From assembly GCA_017483305.1 (NCBI GenBank), contig JAFULC010000022.1, positions 1 through 64,000 of the forward strand: 64,000 nucleotides of DNA, written 5' to 3'. The DNA is from Clostridia bacterium. GTDB lineage: Bacteria > Bacillota > Clostridia > Oscillospirales > CAG-272. A model generated the notes under the pieces. The model did no database searches. It was not told where the DNA came from and saw only the letters and a program-made list of their open reading frames with translations. Position numbers and translations under genes: made by a program. This document shows positions 35,212 to 44,536 of this stretch, in pieces. How positions within the stretch are numbered: position 1 is the stretch's first letter; each line of letters opens with the position of its first letter.

Positions 35212-36836
35212 TGAGTAAATTATCTTACGTTTTTGGAGGAATTGCCTTACCCTTCTCGCAGGAACCCTCCGACGCGCTTCGTGCGGTGGAGAAAAAGCTG
35301 AGAGGGGTGGGGATCTCCCCCGAAAAATGCAAATTAGCGATCTGCAAAAAGTCGGTTGACGCGAGGCACAAGGACGATATCAAGCTGATATATTCGGTTT
35401 TGGTAAGCTCCGAGCAGCTTTCGCAAAAAGAGGGCGACCGTATCTTAAAGCTTGGTGCGAGGGCGGTGGAGAACAAAGACCTTGAGGTCAAGCTCGGGAA
35501 CGAGACGATGCAGAAAAGACCGCTTGTGGTTGGAATGGGCCCTGCGGGTATGTTCTGCGCGCTGATCCTTGCCGAGAACGGATACAAGCCGATAATTATC
35601 GATCGCGGAGACAAGGTTGCCGACAGAGTTGCGGCGATGGAGCGGTTTTATTCGAAGCATATTCTCGACACCGAGTCGAATATTCAGTTTGGCGCAGGCG
35701 GAGCGGGTACGTTTTCGGACGGAAAGCTTCTGACGAGGATCAACGATCCCAAATGCTCCTACGTGCTCGAAGCTCTCGTGAAATTCGGTGCGCCCGAGGA
35801 GATAACCGTAAAGGCGAAGCCGCACGTTGGCACGGACGTTTTGAGAACCGTTGTCGATAATCTGCTTGCGCATATCGAAAGGCTTGGCGGTGAGGTCATT
35901 TACCGCTGCAGGCTGACGGGAATTCACGAAAGAGACGATGGGCTTGTCGAGGTCTCGACGAGCAAGGGAGATTTTCTTGCATCGTCTGTCGTGCTTGCGC
36001 TCGGTCACAGCGCGCGAGATACCTACCGCACGCTGATCGAGAGTCAGTTTGATATAATTCCGAAGCCGATTTCGGTAGGAGTACGAATAGAGCATAAAAA
36101 AAGCTTTATCGAGGAAGCTTTGTACGGACGTTTTGCGGGCGAGCCTGCTTTGGGCGCTGCCGAATACGCACTTTCAGATACTCGCGGATCCCGAGGAGTT
36201 TACACCTTCTGCATGTGTCCCGGCGGCGAGGTCGTCGCGGCGGCAAGCGAGGAGGGCGGAGTAGTCGTTAACGGAATGAGTCATTTTGCCCGTGACGGCG
36301 AAAATTCAAACTCCGCGGTTGCGGTTTCGATCGGGGTAGAGGATTACGAGGCAATAGACGGAAGTCTTGCTCTCGGAGCGATAGAATTTCAAAGACGGAT
36401 AGAGCGCCGCGCATTTGCGGCGGGGGGAGGCGGTTATGCCGTGCCCGTACAGACCGTTGGAGATTTTATGAGTGGAAAAACGGGCAGTGAGCCGAGCTCA
36501 GTCCTGCCGACATACATGGGAGGCAACAACTTCAAGGTCGCATCTATGGATGAAGTGCTGCCGCCATTCGTTTGTGAATACTTGCGCTATGGCCTTGCCT
36601 CATTTGACAAAAAAATAAAAGGATTTGCCTTGGATCCCGCGCTTTTATCGGGTGCGGAGACGAGGACCTCATCTCCGCTGAGGATGTTGCGCGGAGAGGA
36701 TATGAGAGCCATTGGTAAAAAGAGCATTTATCCCTGTGGGGAGGGTGCGGGATATGCCGGTGGTATTACGAGCGCCGCGGTTGACGGCGTTAAGGTGGCG
36801 ATGGCTATCGCCTCAAGATTCAAGCCGTTTGATTAA
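35211..36836 (+). CDS. FAD-dependent dehydrogenase (COG2509 type)
   Basis: A 541-residue flavoprotein. An N-terminal alpha/beta region of about 90 residues precedes the Rossmann motif VVGMGPAGMFCALILAENG (about 106-124) and the FGAGGAGTFSDGKLLTR signature typical of COG2509 proteins; a second nucleotide-binding segment lies near the C terminus (PCGEGAGYAGGITSAAVDG). The substrate is unknown for the family. ATG 35211 shares a base with the cdaR stop codon, so it is translationally coupled to cdaA-cdaR. Confidence 0.88.
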   Translation: MSKLSYVFGGIALPFSQEPSDALRAVEKKLRGVGISPEKCKLAICKKSVDARHKDDIKLIYSVLVSSEQLSQKEGDRILKLGARAVENKDLEVKLGNETMQKRPLVVGMGPAGMFCALILAENGYKPIIIDRGDKVADRVAAMERFYSKHILDTESNIQFGAGGAGTFSDGKLLTRINDPKCSYVLEALVKFGAPEEITVKAKPHVGTDVLRTVVDNLLAHIERLGGEVIYRCRLTGIHERDDGLVEVSTSKGDFLASSVVLALGHSARDTYRTLIESQFDIIPKPISVGVRIEHKKSFIEEALYGRFAGEPALGAAEYALSDTRGSRGVYTFCMCPGGEVVAAASEEGGVVVNGMSHFARDGENSNSAVAVSIGVEDYEAIDGSLALGAIEFQRRIERRAFAAGGGGYAVPVQTVGDFMSGKTGSEPSSVLPTYMGGNNFKVASMDEVLPPFVCEYLRYGLASFDKKIKGFALDPALLSGAETRTSSPLRMLRGEDMRAIGKKSIYPCGEGAGYAGGITSAAVDGVKVAMAIASRFKPFD

Positions 36837-36860
36837 GCGGCTATTGATAAGATCTTTTTT

Positions 36861-36903
36861 CAGATTGCCGAGATCACTTTTCGGCAATCTGACCTGATTT
36901 TTG
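36861..36903 (+). terminator. Terminator after the FAD dehydrogenase
   Basis: CAGATTGCCGA pairs with TCGGCAATCTG; a T5 run comes a few bases later. Confidence 0.8.
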
Positions 36904-36940
36904 TAAATAATTTTTGGTTATATATAGTTTTGGAGTTGAA

Positions 36941-39142
36941 ATGAATTTAAGTGAAAAGAAAAAGGTCTGGTCGCTGAGGTACACGTCGGGAAATGCTGAC
37001 GTTGATCGCGCGATCGGGGCTATCGCGGCGGAAAACGGTATATCCGAGGTCTCGGCGAAGCTTATATACAACAGAGGATACAGGACCGCCTCGTCGGTCG
37101 AGAGCTTTTTGTCTCCGTCGATCGAAAGAGCACACGATCCGTATCTGATGAAGGATATGGACAAGGCGGTCTGCCGCATTAACGAGGCGCTTGAGAGGGG
37201 AGAGAAGATAACCGTTTACGGCGATTACGACGTGGACGGTGTTACCGCGGTGACGATGATATATCTCTATCTGAAGTCGCGCGGGGCGGATATTGATTAT
37301 TATATTCCCTCGAGAAGCAAGGAGGGCTACGGTCTTTCGACTATGTCCCTTGAAAATCTGAAAAAATCGGGCACGGAGCTGATAATAACCGTTGATACGG
37401 GTATTACGGCGAACGCGGAGGCGGATTATGCACGCGAGCTGGGAATGGAGATGGTCATAACCGACCACCACGAGTGTCACGCGGAGCTTCCCGTTGCCTG
37501 TGCGGTAGTAAATCCCCACAGACCCGATTGCAGCTATCCCTTCAAGGAGCTGGCAGGAGTTGGCGTAGTTTTTAAGTTGATCTGTGCTTGTGAGATCAGC
37601 CGTTGCGAGTGCGAGGACAAAATCGCGTGTATTGAGCGTGTATTTGCGGAATATTCCGATCTTGCGGCTATCGGCACGGTTGCCGACGTTATGCCGCTAA
37701 TCGATGAAAACAGAATAATAGTCAAGAGAGGACTTGCAGAGCTGTCGGAGACCGAGAGGACTGGTCTTTCGGCGCTTATCGAGGCGGCGAGCACACCGTC
37801 CGGCAACACGCGTCCTGCCGTTGGAGAGCCTGAAAAGGCGAAAAAGAAGAAGATGAGTGCGGGCTTTATCGGCTTTGCGCTTGCGCCGAGAATCAACGCG
37901 GCGGGAAGGATCAGCTCGGCGCAAAAGGCGGTTGAGCTTCTGCTTGAGGAGGATAAGGCGAGGGCTGCCGAAAAGGCTGACGAGCTTTGTCAGATAAATC
38001 TCAGGCGTCAAAAAGAGGAGAACGCTATTGCCGAGGCTGCATATAAGACGATCGAGGAGAAGCACGATTTTGAGAATGATCGCGTTATCGTGCTTGACGA
38101 CGACACCTGGCAGCAGGGAATTATCGGTATAGTTTCCTCGAGGATCACCGAAAAATACGGTCTGCCCTCGATACTGATCTCGTTTGACGGTGCGACGCGC
38201 GGATACAGCAGTCTCGACGACGTTGGAAAGGGCTCGGGACGCTCTATAAAGGGAATGAATCTCGTTGGCGCGCTCGATTATTGCCGCGATCTACTCGTCC
38301 GCTTCGGCGGTCACGAGCTAGCGGCGGGGCTTTCGGTTATGAGATGCAATCTCGACGAGTTCAGAAAGAGGATCAACGAATATGCAAGAGAGCATCTGAC
38401 TGAGGACCTTTCCTGTATCAGATACGATGTCGATTGCGAGATACTTAGCGAAGAGATCGAGCTGTCTTTGGCTGAAGAACTCGCGGTATTGGAGCCCTTT
38501 GGAGTTGCAAACCCCACTCCTGTATTTTTGGTTAAGGGGCTTACGCTCAACAAGGTCATTTCGATGGGCGCGGGTAAGCACTCGAAGCTGCTTCTCGGCT
38601 CGGGAAATCGCAGTATTCAGGCGGTCTGCTTCGGTGTTCCCGCATCGACGGTCGAATTTTACCCCGGCGAGAAGATAGATCTGATCTGTCAGCTCAATGT
38701 GAACGAATTCAGAGGCGTATCGACGGTGCAGCTCGTCGTTCAGGATATGAAGCTTTCCGATGAATGTGAGGACGGGTACAGTCAAGAGCAGCGGAGATAT
38801 ATTGAGATCCTTGACGGCGCGAGCTTTTCGTGTGATGAGGATATTCTGCCGACAAGAGCCGATATAGCCGAGCTTTACCGCTTTTTCAAGCGTGAAAATA
38901 TGAGCGGACACACGTCGTTTACCTACAGAATGCTCCGCTCGCAGCTTTACGAGAATTCGCGCATCAACATAAGCTATCCTAAGCTTCGTTTCGCGATAAC
39001 TATTCTTGGAGATATGAATGTTTGCGGTGTTTGTGACGAGACCGAGGATACGGTTTCGGTAGAGGTATACAAAAACGCCGCGAAGACGAATATTGAAGCA
39101 TCCGAGACCTATAAGCGACTTTGCGATCAGTGCGGCGCTTAA
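36941..39142 (+). CDS. recJ: Single-stranded-DNA exonuclease RecJ
   Basis: A 733-residue DHH-family 5'-3' exonuclease. Conserved motifs: GDYDVDGVTAVTM, VDTGITA, DHHECHAELP (DHH), and GGHELAAGLSV in DHHA1, followed by an OB-type domain and an extra C-terminal region of about 160 residues as in Firmicutes RecJ. ATG 36941 has GGAG upstream; the longer frame from TTG 36914 has no site. It is followed by relA as in many Firmicutes. Confidence 0.95.
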   Translation: MNLSEKKKVWSLRYTSGNADVDRAIGAIAAENGISEVSAKLIYNRGYRTASSVESFLSPSIERAHDPYLMKDMDKAVCRINEALERGEKITVYGDYDVDGVTAVTMIYLYLKSRGADIDYYIPSRSKEGYGLSTMSLENLKKSGTELIITVDTGITANAEADYARELGMEMVITDHHECHAELPVACAVVNPHRPDCSYPFKELAGVGVVFKLICACEISRCECEDKIACIERVFAEYSDLAAIGTVADVMPLIDENRIIVKRGLAELSETERTGLSALIEAASTPSGNTRPAVGEPEKAKKKKMSAGFIGFALAPRINAAGRISSAQKAVELLLEEDKARAAEKADELCQINLRRQKEENAIAEAAYKTIEEKHDFENDRVIVLDDDTWQQGIIGIVSSRITEKYGLPSILISFDGATRGYSSLDDVGKGSGRSIKGMNLVGALDYCRDLLVRFGGHELAAGLSVMRCNLDEFRKRINEYAREHLTEDLSCIRYDVDCEILSEEIELSLAEELAVLEPFGVANPTPVFLVKGLTLNKVISMGAGKHSKLLLGSGNRSIQAVCFGVPASTVEFYPGEKIDLICQLNVNEFRGVSTVQLVVQDMKLSDECEDGYSQEQRRYIEILDGASFSCDEDILPTRADIAELYRFFKRENMSGHTSFTYRMLRSQLYENSRINISYPKLRFAITILGDMNVCGVCDETEDTVSVEVYKNAAKTNIEASETYKRLCDQCGA

Positions 39143-39204
39143 GGTCAAAATAAAAAATTTATTATAGGGCTCTTCCGCAACAGTGGGGGAGGCACGGGAT
39201 TTTT

Positions 39205-41436
39205 ATGGACAATAACACAGCACAAACTAATGATTTTACAGCCAAAACTCTGATCGATCTGCTCAGAGTCACGGGGAAAAATTACGATCTTGAAAAGATC
39301 CAGCGAGCTTACGATTATGCGGCATCTCTCCACGTCGGACAGTTCCGCGCGAGCGGAGAGCCGTATATCTCGCATCCCTTGGCAGTTGCGGAGATAGTTG
39401 CTAGCCTTGAGCTTGACACCGATTCGATATGCGCGGCTTTGCTTCACGATACGGTTGAGGATTGCTCCGATAAGACCGATATCAAGGAGATCCAGAAGCT
39501 TTTTGGACCCGAGGTGGCTTTGCTTGTCGACGGTCTTACCAAGCTGGTCTATTTTGAGATCGAGGATAAGGAAGAGCAGCACATCGAAAACCTCAGAAGA
39601 ATGCTGCTTGCGATGTCAAAGGACGTTCGAGTCATCTTTATCAAGCTTTGTGACAGACTTCACAATATGAGAACTCTTGATGCTAAAAAGGAGAACAAGA
39701 GAAGACTCACTGCACTTGAAACGATGCACGTATACGCTCCGCTCGCTCACCGACTCGGTATGCAGAAGATCAAGCAGGAGCTTGAAAATCTCAGCCTTCA
39801 GCATCTTGATCCTATCGGATATAACGAGGTAAGAAACGATATTGAGGGCAAGTACGGAAAGAGTCTCAATCTGATAGAGCATATCCGCGCTATTATTTCA
39901 GACAAGCTCAATGAGAACGGTATTCACTTCTATCTTGAGGGAAGAATAAAGACGGTTTACAGTGTGTACAAGAAGATGTACAACCAGAACAAGAGCTTCG
40001 ACGAGATATACGATTTTTACGCTTTGCGTATTATCGTTGATACCGAGCTTGAGTGTTACGCTACGCTGGGTATCATTCACGAGATGTTTAACTCGCTTCC
40101 CGGACGCTTTAAGGATTACATTTCTACGCCGAAGCCGAATATGTACCGATCCCTGCACACCACCGTGCTTGGACGCGAGGGTATTCCTTTCGAGGTTCAG
40201 ATAAGAACGAAGGAGATGCATCATATTGCGGAATACGGTATCGCGGCGCACTGGAAGTACAAGTCGGGCGCATCCTCGAAGGAGGATATGGATAAAAAGC
40301 TTGAATGGATCTCACGTCTGATCGAGACCGAGGACGGCACTCGCGATCCCGATGAGTTTATGGATGCTATCAAGACCGATATTCTGCACGATGAGGTGTT
40401 TGCGTTTACGCCTAAGGGAGATATAATTCCTTTGCCTCAGGGAGCTACCGTTATAGATTTCGCTTATGCGATACATTCGGCGGTCGGAAACAAGATGATA
40501 GGCGCGAAGATCAACGGCATGATCGTGCCGATTGACCGCACGGTGCAGAACGGTGAGATCGTTGAGGTGCTTACGTCTTCAAGCACCAAGGGACCGAGCC
40601 GCGACTGGCTGAATATCGTCAAGACGAGCGAGGCAAGGTCGAAGATAAGGCAGTGGTTCAAGAAAGAATCGAGACCTGAGAACATTGTGCTCGGTCGCGC
40701 AATAATCGACGGTGAGTTCAAAAAGCACAACGTCAAGCTCACCGACCAGCAAAAGAACGATATGGTCGCCGCAGTCGGACAAAGGATCGGATTTGCGAGT
40801 GCGGACGATCTTTATAATACCGTCGGATACGGCGGAGTGCCGCTTAACAAGATCGCGAACAAGCTCAAGGAGGAGATCTCGAAGCTGAACGTGGTGAACG
40901 TTGAGCCTGCCCCCGTTACAGAGGAGACGATGGTTCAGAAGAGCCAGAAGCCCAAGCATCTCAAGTCGAACGGCGGTATCGTCGTTGACGGTGAGGCGGG
41001 CTGTCTTGTCAAGTTTGCAAAGTGCTGTAATCCCTTGCCCGGAGACGACGTTGTCGGATTCGTTACCAAGGGCTACGGTATATCGATACACAAGAAGGAC
41101 TGCCCCAACGTTATCGAGGGTATGAAGAACGACGAAAACAAGGATCGCTGGAAGGTAGCTTATTGGGAGGAGCAGGATAACGGATCCTCCAGAAGCGTTT
41201 ACGAGGCGTTGCTTCAGCTCTTTACAGAGGACAGAGTCGGTATGCTTGCAGATATTGCGGTTGCGCTTGCCGATATGAAGGTTTCTATTCTTCAGGTCAA
41301 TTCGCAGAAGAGAAACAATGGCAGATGCATAATCACTCTTAAGATAAGCTGTAAGAATATAGAGCATTACGATTCTATCGTTTCGAGATTGCGCTCGCTG
41401 AACGGTGTTGAGAGCGTAGCGAGAGGCTTCTCGTGA
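39205..41436 (+). CDS. relA: Bifunctional (p)ppGpp synthetase/hydrolase RelA/SpoT
   Basis: A 743-residue Rel protein. The HD hydrolase domain (about 40-180, HPLAVAEIVASL and LLHDTVEDC) is intact, the synthetase domain (about 230-345) has YRSLHTTV and the EIQIRT-like VQIRTKEMHHIAEYGIAAHWKYK, then TGS (about 390-450) and a C-terminal ACT domain (about 670-743). Both activities should be present. GGGGGAGG precedes ATG 39205. dtd follows in 38 bp. Confidence 0.97.
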   Translation: MDNNTAQTNDFTAKTLIDLLRVTGKNYDLEKIQRAYDYAASLHVGQFRASGEPYISHPLAVAEIVASLELDTDSICAALLHDTVEDCSDKTDIKEIQKLFGPEVALLVDGLTKLVYFEIEDKEEQHIENLRRMLLAMSKDVRVIFIKLCDRLHNMRTLDAKKENKRRLTALETMHVYAPLAHRLGMQKIKQELENLSLQHLDPIGYNEVRNDIEGKYGKSLNLIEHIRAIISDKLNENGIHFYLEGRIKTVYSVYKKMYNQNKSFDEIYDFYALRIIVDTELECYATLGIIHEMFNSLPGRFKDYISTPKPNMYRSLHTTVLGREGIPFEVQIRTKEMHHIAEYGIAAHWKYKSGASSKEDMDKKLEWISRLIETEDGTRDPDEFMDAIKTDILHDEVFAFTPKGDIIPLPQGATVIDFAYAIHSAVGNKMIGAKINGMIVPIDRTVQNGEIVEVLTSSSTKGPSRDWLNIVKTSEARSKIRQWFKKESRPENIVLGRAIIDGEFKKHNVKLTDQQKNDMVAAVGQRIGFASADDLYNTVGYGGVPLNKIANKLKEEISKLNVVNVEPAPVTEETMVQKSQKPKHLKSNGGIVVDGEAGCLVKFAKCCNPLPGDDVVGFVTKGYGISIHKKDCPNVIEGMKNDENKDRWKVAYWEEQDNGSSRSVYEALLQLFTEDRVGMLADIAVALADMKVSILQVNSQKRNNGRCIITLKISCKNIEHYDSIVSRLRSLNGVESVARGFS

Positions 41437-41473
41437 TCGGTTTAAAAGTTTTGAGTAAAGGATTTGACGGATA

Positions 41474-41935
41474 ATGAAGGCAGTATTGCAAAGAGTAAAG
41501 CGCGCAAGCGTCAGTGTTGACGGACAGGTCGTCGGAGAGTGCGCGGAGGGATTGATGATCCTTTTGGGCGTCGCGAACGGCGACACCGAGGAGGATGCGA
41601 GGCTTCTGGCGACCAAGATATGTAATTTGAGAATATTCTGCGACGAGAATGACAAGATGAATCTTTCGGTCAAAAACATTGACGGCGAGGCGCTCATTAT
41701 CTCTCAGTTTACCTTGATGGCTAATTACAAGCACGGCAATCGCCCCGATTATCTTGAATCGGCTCCTCCTGCCGAGGCTGACAGACTTTACGAATATTTC
41801 AAGGGACTTATGGCTGCCGAGCTGCGCCACGTTGGTTGCGGCGTGTTCGGCGCACATATGGAGGTAAGTCTTATCAACAATGGCCCCGTTACTATAGTTA
41901 TGGATAGCGAGGTGCTCAAAAAGAAAAAGGCATAA
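41474..41935 (+). CDS. dtd: D-aminoacyl-tRNA deacylase
   Basis: A 153-residue Dtd that hydrolyses D-amino acids (and glycine) from mischarged tRNA. It has the SQFTLMANYKHGNRPDY active-site region and the Gly-cisPro motif in NNGPVTIVMDSE. The order relA-dtd-hemZ is typical of Clostridia. Confidence 0.96.
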   Translation: MKAVLQRVKRASVSVDGQVVGECAEGLMILLGVANGDTEEDARLLATKICNLRIFCDENDKMNLSVKNIDGEALIISQFTLMANYKHGNRPDYLESAPPAEADRLYEYFKGLMAAELRHVGCGVFGAHMEVSLINNGPVTIVMDSEVLKKKKA

Positions 41936-41981
41936 GAGAGTACTCTTTGCCATCGTGTGACCCTTTAAAATACACGGATCG

Positions 41982-41998
41982 TGCAGGCAGTGCCTGCA
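41982..41998. promoter_or_regulatory. Palindrome before hemZ
   Basis: TGCAGGCA-G-TGCCTGCA is a perfect 8-bp inverted repeat with a 1-base centre, 18 bases before the hemZ start codon. A GTG start within it (41981) is in frame with hemZ but I consider it spurious. Confidence 0.5.
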
Positions 41999-42016
41999 GG
42001 GAAGGACAACAGGAAA

Positions 42017-43516
42017 ATGAAACTTAACATAAGCGGTAATATAAACGCGTATTACGTTCAGACCCTTTGTATGATATTTTTCCCCGGGGAAAAGTTTTCG
42101 GACAAGGCTATATCTGACCCCGAGGTAGCGTCGCCCGAGCTGACGCTTTCGCTCGAGGAGTCGGAGACCGGAGTCAAGGTATGCGCAGAGTTGACGCTTG
42201 AGGAAAAATATGCGAATTGCGAAAAGGTTTATCCTATTCGCGATGATATTACGTACGATAGACTTAAAAAGATCGCCGTTGGCGACGCGGTGCTGTCGGT
42301 CTGCAGCGAGGTCATAGGCTACAGACCCTCTTGGGGAATGCTTGTCGGAGTTCGTCCCTCGAAGGTGGCGACCGAGCTTTTCGCCACGGGAATGTCGAAG
42401 ACCAAGGTCAAGAAGGCGTTGGTTAACGATTATTTCGTTATTCCCAAAAAGGCGGCGCTTGCTACCGAGGTCGCACTCAATGAGGCGGAGCTGGTTCAGA
42501 AGGTCGATCCGAAGGCCTGCAGCGTATATATTTCTATACCTTTTTGCCCGACGAGATGCGCATATTGCTCTTTCGTATCATATACTTCGAAAAAGCTGCT
42601 TTCTACGATACCCGACTATCTTGTCGCACTTGGCAGAGAGATCAACAAGACCTTTGACACCATCAAGGAGCTTGGTCTTTCGGTAAAGACTATATACATA
42701 GGCGGAGGAACGCCCACGATACTTGACGAGGTTCAGCTTGCCTGGCTTTTGTCGGTGGTAGAGGAGAATATCGACGTTTCAACCGTGGAAGAATATACTC
42801 TTGAGGCAGGCAGACCTGATACCATTACCGAGGGAAAGATGCGCGTGGCTATGGCGCACGGTGTCAACCGTATCAGTGTCAATCCGCAGACGCTCAACGA
42901 CGACGTTTTGCGCATCATTGGTCGCTCGCATACGGCAGACGACTTCCTGCGAGCTTACGATATTGCCCGTAATTCAGGAATTGAAAATATAAACACCGAC
43001 GTTATCACAGGACTTCCCGGTGACAAATTCGCAAGCTTTTCGGCTTCTTATGACAAGATCGTTTCGTTGCGCCCCGAGAACATCACGGTGCACACCTTCA
43101 GTGTAAAGAAGGCGAGCGATGCGCTCAAGAATTTCAGTCACATCTACTCGGTGCGCGGCGGCGACGTTGGAAAGTGCGTTGACTACTCGCAGATCAAGGC
43201 GCAGCACGAGGGCTATCAGCCCTACTATATGTACCGCCAGAAGAACACGGTCGGCAACTATGAAAACGTCGGCTTTGCTCTTGACGGCAAAAAGGGACTT
43301 TACAACATTTATATGATGGAGGAGCTTCACTCGATATTTGCCGCAGGCGCGGGTGCGGTGTCGAAATTCGTTGACATTGCGCCGAAGGGTGATGAAAAGA
43401 GAACGATTGAAAGATTTTTCAATCAGAAATATCCTTACGAGTATCTCGCGGAGGACAAGACCGAGGAAAAGCTCAACGCAGCGCGTGATTTCTATATCAA
43501 GCACGGACTTGTATAA
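42017..43516 (+). CDS. hemZ: HemZ-like coproporphyrinogen dehydrogenase (radical SAM)
   Basis: A 499-residue radical SAM protein. The Fe-S motif is C177-x3-C181-x2-C184 (CPTRCAYC), followed by the SAM-binding YIGGGTPT and the EAGRPDTIT segment. The N-terminal 150-residue extension and the RQKNTVGNYENVGF region are typical of HemZ, named from Bacillus as an oxygen-independent coproporphyrinogen III oxidase; the true reaction in anaerobes is uncertain, and no other heme gene is nearby. ATG 42017 is preceded by GAAGGA; the longer GTG start lies in a palindrome. Confidence 0.9.
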   Translation: MKLNISGNINAYYVQTLCMIFFPGEKFSDKAISDPEVASPELTLSLEESETGVKVCAELTLEEKYANCEKVYPIRDDITYDRLKKIAVGDAVLSVCSEVIGYRPSWGMLVGVRPSKVATELFATGMSKTKVKKALVNDYFVIPKKAALATEVALNEAELVQKVDPKACSVYISIPFCPTRCAYCSFVSYTSKKLLSTIPDYLVALGREINKTFDTIKELGLSVKTIYIGGGTPTILDEVQLAWLLSVVEENIDVSTVEEYTLEAGRPDTITEGKMRVAMAHGVNRISVNPQTLNDDVLRIIGRSHTADDFLRAYDIARNSGIENINTDVITGLPGDKFASFSASYDKIVSLRPENITVHTFSVKKASDALKNFSHIYSVRGGDVGKCVDYSQIKAQHEGYQPYYMYRQKNTVGNYENVGFALDGKKGLYNIYMMEELHSIFAAGAGAVSKFVDIAPKGDEKRTIERFFNQKYPYEYLAEDKTEEKLNAARDFYIKHGLV

Positions 43517-43601
43517 ACGGTCGTCTATTGCATCTTTGTTGATTTTACTGTGATCGTTTAAGCTGCTCCAAGCGCTTATTTTCAGATATATGGAGGAAAA
43601 T

Positions 43602-44513
43602 ATGGAAACTAACAAGGGCATTAACAAGCAAGGATTTGCAAAAATAAACGAGGATTTTATCGCTCAGTGCGATAGGGAATTTGAGATATTGCTCGCGGAG
43701 TCGGTCAAGACTCTTTGCCAGAAGAACAGCTCGAGAGTGCTCGGCTTGACGGGTCCTACCTGCTCGGGAAAGACAACTGCGGCAAATAAGCTTCTGGCTT
43801 ATCTCGGTGACGAGCAGAAAAGAGTTATAACCGTTTCTCTCGACGATTTTTTCAAGGATCAGTTTTCGCGCAGCAGTCTTGTCGGAGCTGACCCCGAAAA
43901 GCTTGACTTCGATTCGCCTGATACGCTTGATACCGAGCTGCTCGGCAGCTTTGTTGACGAGCTTTTCTCAAAGGGAAGAGCCAAGAAGCCGATATTTGAT
44001 TTTGTCAGCGGCGACAGAAGCAGATGGGTCGACGTTGAATTTGATGACGACGATATTCTGCTCTTTGAGGGAATTCAGGTGCTTTATCCGTCGGTTTTGT
44101 CGGTTATCGAGGCACACGGGGGTGCTGTTCTCGGCGTAAGACCCGAGAGCCCGATCGAAATAGGCGGAGTCGTATTCGAGCCTGATTTTATAAGGCTTTG
44201 CCGCAGACTCGTTCGCGACAGTAATTTCCGCGGTGCATCTCCCGAATTTACGCTCGGACTCTGGGAGAGCGTGAGAAGAAACGAGGAGACCAATATTTTC
44301 CCGTATATGCACAGATGTGACGTTAAAATAGACACCACTCTTGCTTACGAGATGAACGTGCTTGCGCCTTATCTGAGGAGAGTGCTTTCGGGCGTCGACA
44401 GGAATGATAAGTATTACGCGCAGTGCGTTAATATTCTTAATCTGATCGAGGGTATTGTGGGAATAGAGAGCTTTGTGATCTCGCCCGACTCCCTGTATCG
44501 TGAATTTGTTTGA
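43602..44513 (+). CDS. Uridine kinase/phosphoribulokinase-family protein
   Basis: A 303-residue P-loop kinase. Walker A is GLTGPTCSGKTT (about residues 46-57), then SLDDFFKD, the acidic FDSPDT segment with its Asp, and LFEGIQVLYPS with Walker B. This fits the uridine/cytidine kinase family, though the distal 140 residues are long for a simple Udk. ATG 43590 is also in frame, but ATG 43602 has GGAGG five bases upstream (in fact inside the upstream codons), so I chose it. mtaD follows after 23 bp. Confidence 0.82.
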   Translation: METNKGINKQGFAKINEDFIAQCDREFEILLAESVKTLCQKNSSRVLGLTGPTCSGKTTAANKLLAYLGDEQKRVITVSLDDFFKDQFSRSSLVGADPEKLDFDSPDTLDTELLGSFVDELFSKGRAKKPIFDFVSGDRSRWVDVEFDDDDILLFEGIQVLYPSVLSVIEAHGGAVLGVRPESPIEIGGVVFEPDFIRLCRRLVRDSNFRGASPEFTLGLWESVRRNEETNIFPYMHRCDVKIDTTLAYEMNVLAPYLRRVLSGVDRNDKYYAQCVNILNLIEGIVGIESFVISPDSLYREFV

Positions 44514-44536
44514 AAAAATCTAAGGACGTTGAAATA

